Below, one piece after another: positions 62,168 through 64,000 of a DNA stretch of 64,000 bases. The notes under the pieces are model-generated. The model was given only the letters and a program-made list of their open reading frames with translations. It did no database searches and was not told the DNA's origin. Every line of letters begins with the position of its first letter. The stretch's first letter is position 1. This stretch comes from Paraburkholderia hiiakae (GTDB lineage: Bacteria; Pseudomonadota; Gammaproteobacteria; Burkholderiales; Burkholderiaceae), in the NCBI RefSeq assembly GCF_904848665.1, contig NZ_CAJHCQ010000002.1, positions 643,971 through 707,970 on the forward strand, in the 5' to 3' direction. A program made the translations under genes and the position numbers.

Positions 62168-62279
62168 CTTTCCGTTTCAGTGTTGAGGCTGAACTGGCCC
62201 GACACGTCGTATTCAAAGCTCGCATCTGATGGAGTGGCACTTCATGGATTCGGGATCGAACAGCGTCCAAAAATTGCCT

Positions 62280-62528
62280 CTATTTTTTTTGTTTTGATAA
62301 TGCAACAGAGATTACAATTATAAAGGTTGCACTCCAGGCGACAAAAAAAATTGTAAATGGAACTAGAAAAAGAGAAAGTCCATCATCACAATCTTCTGCG
62401 TATCCGCCAAAATTGTGTATGCATTCTAAAACAGGATAAAACAGGTAAAGTGCGGCGCCGATGAATGCGCCTATGAAAATAGTAACAATACTTGTTATCG
62501 ACTGACGGTTATTGGTATTTTTTGTCAT
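62280..62528 (-). CDS. Small two-helix membrane protein, candidate T6SS immunity protein
   Basis: 82 residues (ATG 62528, AAGGAT upstream). Two membrane helices, about residues 11-33 (SIVTIFIGAFIGAALYLFY) and 52-77, with a loop containing two Cys and several acidic residues (ECIHNFGGYAEDCDDG). Ends would be cytoplasmic and the loop periplasmic, which is where immunity to a cell-wall-acting effector would be needed. It starts 21 nt after the 326-residue gene in the same AT-rich block. No homologue recognised; the immunity role is inferred from position only. Confidence 0.6.
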   Translation of the reverse strand: MTKNTNNRQSITSIVTIFIGAFIGAALYLFYPVLECIHNFGGYAEDCDDGLSLFLVPFTIFFVAWSATFIIVISVALSKQKK

Positions 62529-62549
62529 TCATAAAATCCTTTTTGCCAT

Positions 62550-63530
62550 TCAATTCACGCGTGACTCTATACCTTCCATCGGTAATATAAGATTGTCAAG
62601 GGCGCCGGAAATTATCAATATCTTCTTGATTGAGTCGCGAGGATACGGGTTCCGCTTTTCTATTTCAATTGCAAACCGCTTCTTCGCGTCATTATCTCGA
62701 TATTTCTCAATCATCGTCGTGAGATTTACCCACGTTTTATTGGAAAAGAAGGCTTTTTCCATTGTTATGTTCGCCGCTTCCTCGGGTGTCTCGCGGATAC
62801 TCTTTTTTGGAATAAACGCAAAGCATCCCTCCGAGCCACCGAGCCATTTTGCGTGTAGAGCCGACGCTCGAGCTATGTAGAAGCCTCCAATGTGAAACAT
62901 TACATTCGTGGCAAGCGATTCGTCTGTTCGAGAAGATATTGGAGCCCCGAATGGATTGTCAATACTTACTTTTTCAGCGTGAAGGTAACGCTTCTCCTGC
63001 TGACGCTGGGACTCGTCCTCCATGGGAAAATATCCATGAATTATGGGGTCCGCTGCCGTTGGAAAATGAATCTGGTCTGTCAAATATTTGTTCTTGGTTG
63101 CGTCGGCTGGTTCAAATGCTATGTTTCTACATTGGGTCGCGTGATTAGTATCGACGCCAAGAAAATACCACGCGTCCCGCGTGACGTTTATGTCATATTT
63201 AACAGAACCATCCTCGCCTTTGGATGAATCGAATAAAATCAACTTCGCGTGATACGTCGGGACTACGACTGCAGGTTGCGGCTCCGTGGATTTTCCCCAG
63301 CGCGTGCCAACGTTAGGATGGCCATACACTTTCTGGAGTGTATATCCGGAAATATTTGTTGTTATTTTTAATTTAACATATTTTTCTGGGATGAGAATTT
63401 CCTTTACACTTTCGTCAGTATATGGCGTAGTATTTTTCTTGCATACAAGATTTAAATTACGCCCAAGTGGACTGGTTATGCAATTGTCTGTATTGCTTCC
63501 GAAATCAATGGAAAATGTTTCTTCGCTCAT
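62550..63530 (-). CDS. Unknown protein behind VgrG, candidate T6SS effector with L,D-transpeptidase-like motif
   Basis: 326 residues, AT-rich codons unlike the rest of the window. No signal peptide or membrane helix. In the middle third, strands around YHAKLILFDSSKG and KYDINVTRDAWYFLGVD precede MFHIGGFYIARAS (H213) and WLGGSEGCFAFIP (S233-E-G-C236). A His followed some 20 residues later by SxGC is the catalytic pattern of YkuD L,D-transpeptidases and of the T6SS Tlde1/DUF2778 effectors. It lies 68 nt after a VgrG gene and before a small membrane protein. The fold assignment is a hypothesis; no strong ribosome-binding site is seen before the ATG. Confidence 0.6.
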   Translation of the reverse strand: MSEETFSIDFGSNTDNCITSPLGRNLNLVCKKNTTPYTDESVKEILIPEKYVKLKITTNISGYTLQKVYGHPNVGTRWGKSTEPQPAVVVPTYHAKLILFDSSKGEDGSVKYDINVTRDAWYFLGVDTNHATQCRNIAFEPADATKNKYLTDQIHFPTAADPIIHGYFPMEDESQRQQEKRYLHAEKVSIDNPFGAPISSRTDESLATNVMFHIGGFYIARASALHAKWLGGSEGCFAFIPKKSIRETPEEAANITMEKAFFSNKTWVNLTTMIEKYRDNDAKKRFAIEIEKRNPYPRDSIKKILIISGALDNLILPMEGIESRVN

Positions 63531-63598
63531 AGAGATCTGTGATTTAAGTTATAGGGATGATGTGATCGAATAAAATTCGAACATTGAGTGACGTTGAA

Positions 63599-64000
63599 TT
63601 ACACGTATATTTTTATGTTCTCTGATTTCGCAGTCTGACTAAGCAGATGTGTGTGGCCGCCGTCATCCGTGATGCCATGTTCCACCGATCTATCAGCGCG
63701 AACGATTGCGTATTCGGCATTTTGAAGCGGTGCGCGAGTAAGTGCGTCGAGCAACCTGAAGCGGTCGTCGAACGCGTTTTGGGCACCAGGAAGTGCCGGC
63801 AAAAGTGTATGTTTTGACTCTTTGCCTTTCTTCTGTACGGTAATAGTTTTAAGGAACAGATCACCCGGACCGCCAAGCGTGATGCTGCTGTCCTTGATAT
63901 GCACAAACGCGCCGCCGCATTCGAGGATGATTTCCTTGGCCGCCGCGAGGTTGACCTTCCCGTTGACGCTGCCGACGTTGACGTCCTTGGCAGCGGTAAG
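63599..64000 (-). CDS. vgrG: VgrG (T6SS spike), C-terminal part with carrier tail
   Basis: The last 133 residues of a VgrG; the gene runs off the right edge. From the edge it reads LTAAKDVNVGSVNGKVNLAAAKEIILECGGAFVHIKDSSITLGGPG, the end of the DUF2345 beta-helix of burkholderial VgrG proteins, then a linker and a transthyretin-like tail: FDDRFRLLDALTRAPLQNAEYAIVRADRSVEHGITDDGGHTHLL. Such tails often carry a cognate effector. The remaining base composition shifts from GC-rich to AT-rich across this gene end, so the join to the foreign cargo cassette lies near 63590. Confidence 0.88.
   Translation of the reverse strand, partial: LTAAKDVNVGSVNGKVNLAAAKEIILECGGAFVHIKDSSITLGGPGDLFLKTITVQKKGKESKHTLLPALPGAQNAFDDRFRLLDALTRAPLQNAEYAIVRADRSVEHGITDDGGHTHLLSQTAKSENIKIYV

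Larger units (their letters stand above)
61951..62279. other. Junction region with IS remnant and terminator
   Basis: Between the lactonase and the AT-rich block. Contents: a CGGTCG-TAT-CGACCG hairpin at 61958-61972; a GAGCGTGTTAGGGACTG stretch at about 61975 that resembles an IS5-type end; the transposase remnant at 62018-62128; and a 14-bp hairpin at 62131-62167. The rest (62168-62279) shows no gene. Confidence 0.5.

Noticed and set aside
62168..62279. Possible end of another gene or IS right end
   Set aside because: No inverted repeat matching the left stretch and no readable protein tail could be supported.
1..64000. tRNA, rRNA, known riboswitches, integrase and attachment sites
   Set aside because: None was recognised on either strand; absence cannot be proven without covariance-model searches.

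Overview
The window reads as a chromosomal stretch of a GC-rich betaproteobacterium, most likely Burkholderiaceae (Paraburkholderia, Burkholderia or Caballeronia). The support is indirect: high GC with G/C third codon positions, two Porin_4-type outer-membrane porins, a secreted 3-hydroxybutyrate-oligomer hydrolase, many LysR/LacI regulators next to transporters, and a T6SS VgrG module. No rRNA, tRNA, CRISPR array or replication origin was seen. All calls are from reading the sequence; no database search was run.

Layout. 1-6 kb: tail of an ABC ATPase, a small Cys-pair protein, an isochorismatase-fold hydrolase, a LysR-MFS-small membrane protein unit (minus), an alpha/beta hydrolase and an EamA exporter that overlap tail to tail. 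6.2-14.1 kb: an organosulfur-type locus with a TauD-family dioxygenase, an SsuABC-like importer, an AprA-like flavoprotein with a two-cluster ferredoxin, then a DszA/NtaA-type flavin monooxygenase and a methyltransferase on the other strand. 14.2-19.3 kb: acetyltransferase, Kup potassium transporter, an unusual NRAMP homologue and two very small membrane proteins. 19.3-25.9 kb: LysR, DUF2817 peptidase, porin, BON protein, DHA2 exporter, LysR. 25.9-35.7 kb: secreted and envelope proteins (3HB-oligomer hydrolase, orphan TAXI binding protein, zinc-ribbon membrane protein, S10 carboxypeptidase-like lipoprotein and small secreted proteins).

35.8-62 kb holds three sugar-uptake loci, each with its own LacI regulator and a recognisable operator. 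(1) LacI, YtfQ-like binding protein, RbsA-like ATPase and RbsC-like permease, with TGAAACGTTTCA before the regulator. (2) Porin, LacI, binding protein, two permeases, GH1 beta-glucosidase and ATPase, with TGAAAGCGCTTTCA-type sites. (3) LacI, binding protein, two permeases, ATPase, GH3 glycosidase, XylB-like sugar dehydrogenase and XylC-like lactonase, with a doubled TTAACGTTAA site. Systems 2 and 3 import a glycoside and hydrolyse it inside the cell; system 3 continues into an oxidative sugar route. A Phd/PIN-domain toxin-antitoxin pair lies between them.

The last 2 kb change character: an IS5-type transposase remnant, then an AT-rich block read right to left as VgrG tail, a 326-residue unknown protein with an L,D-transpeptidase-like H...SxGC signature, and an 82-residue two-helix membrane protein. 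This is the most interesting part: a candidate T6SS cargo effector and immunity pair, probably acquired horizontally.
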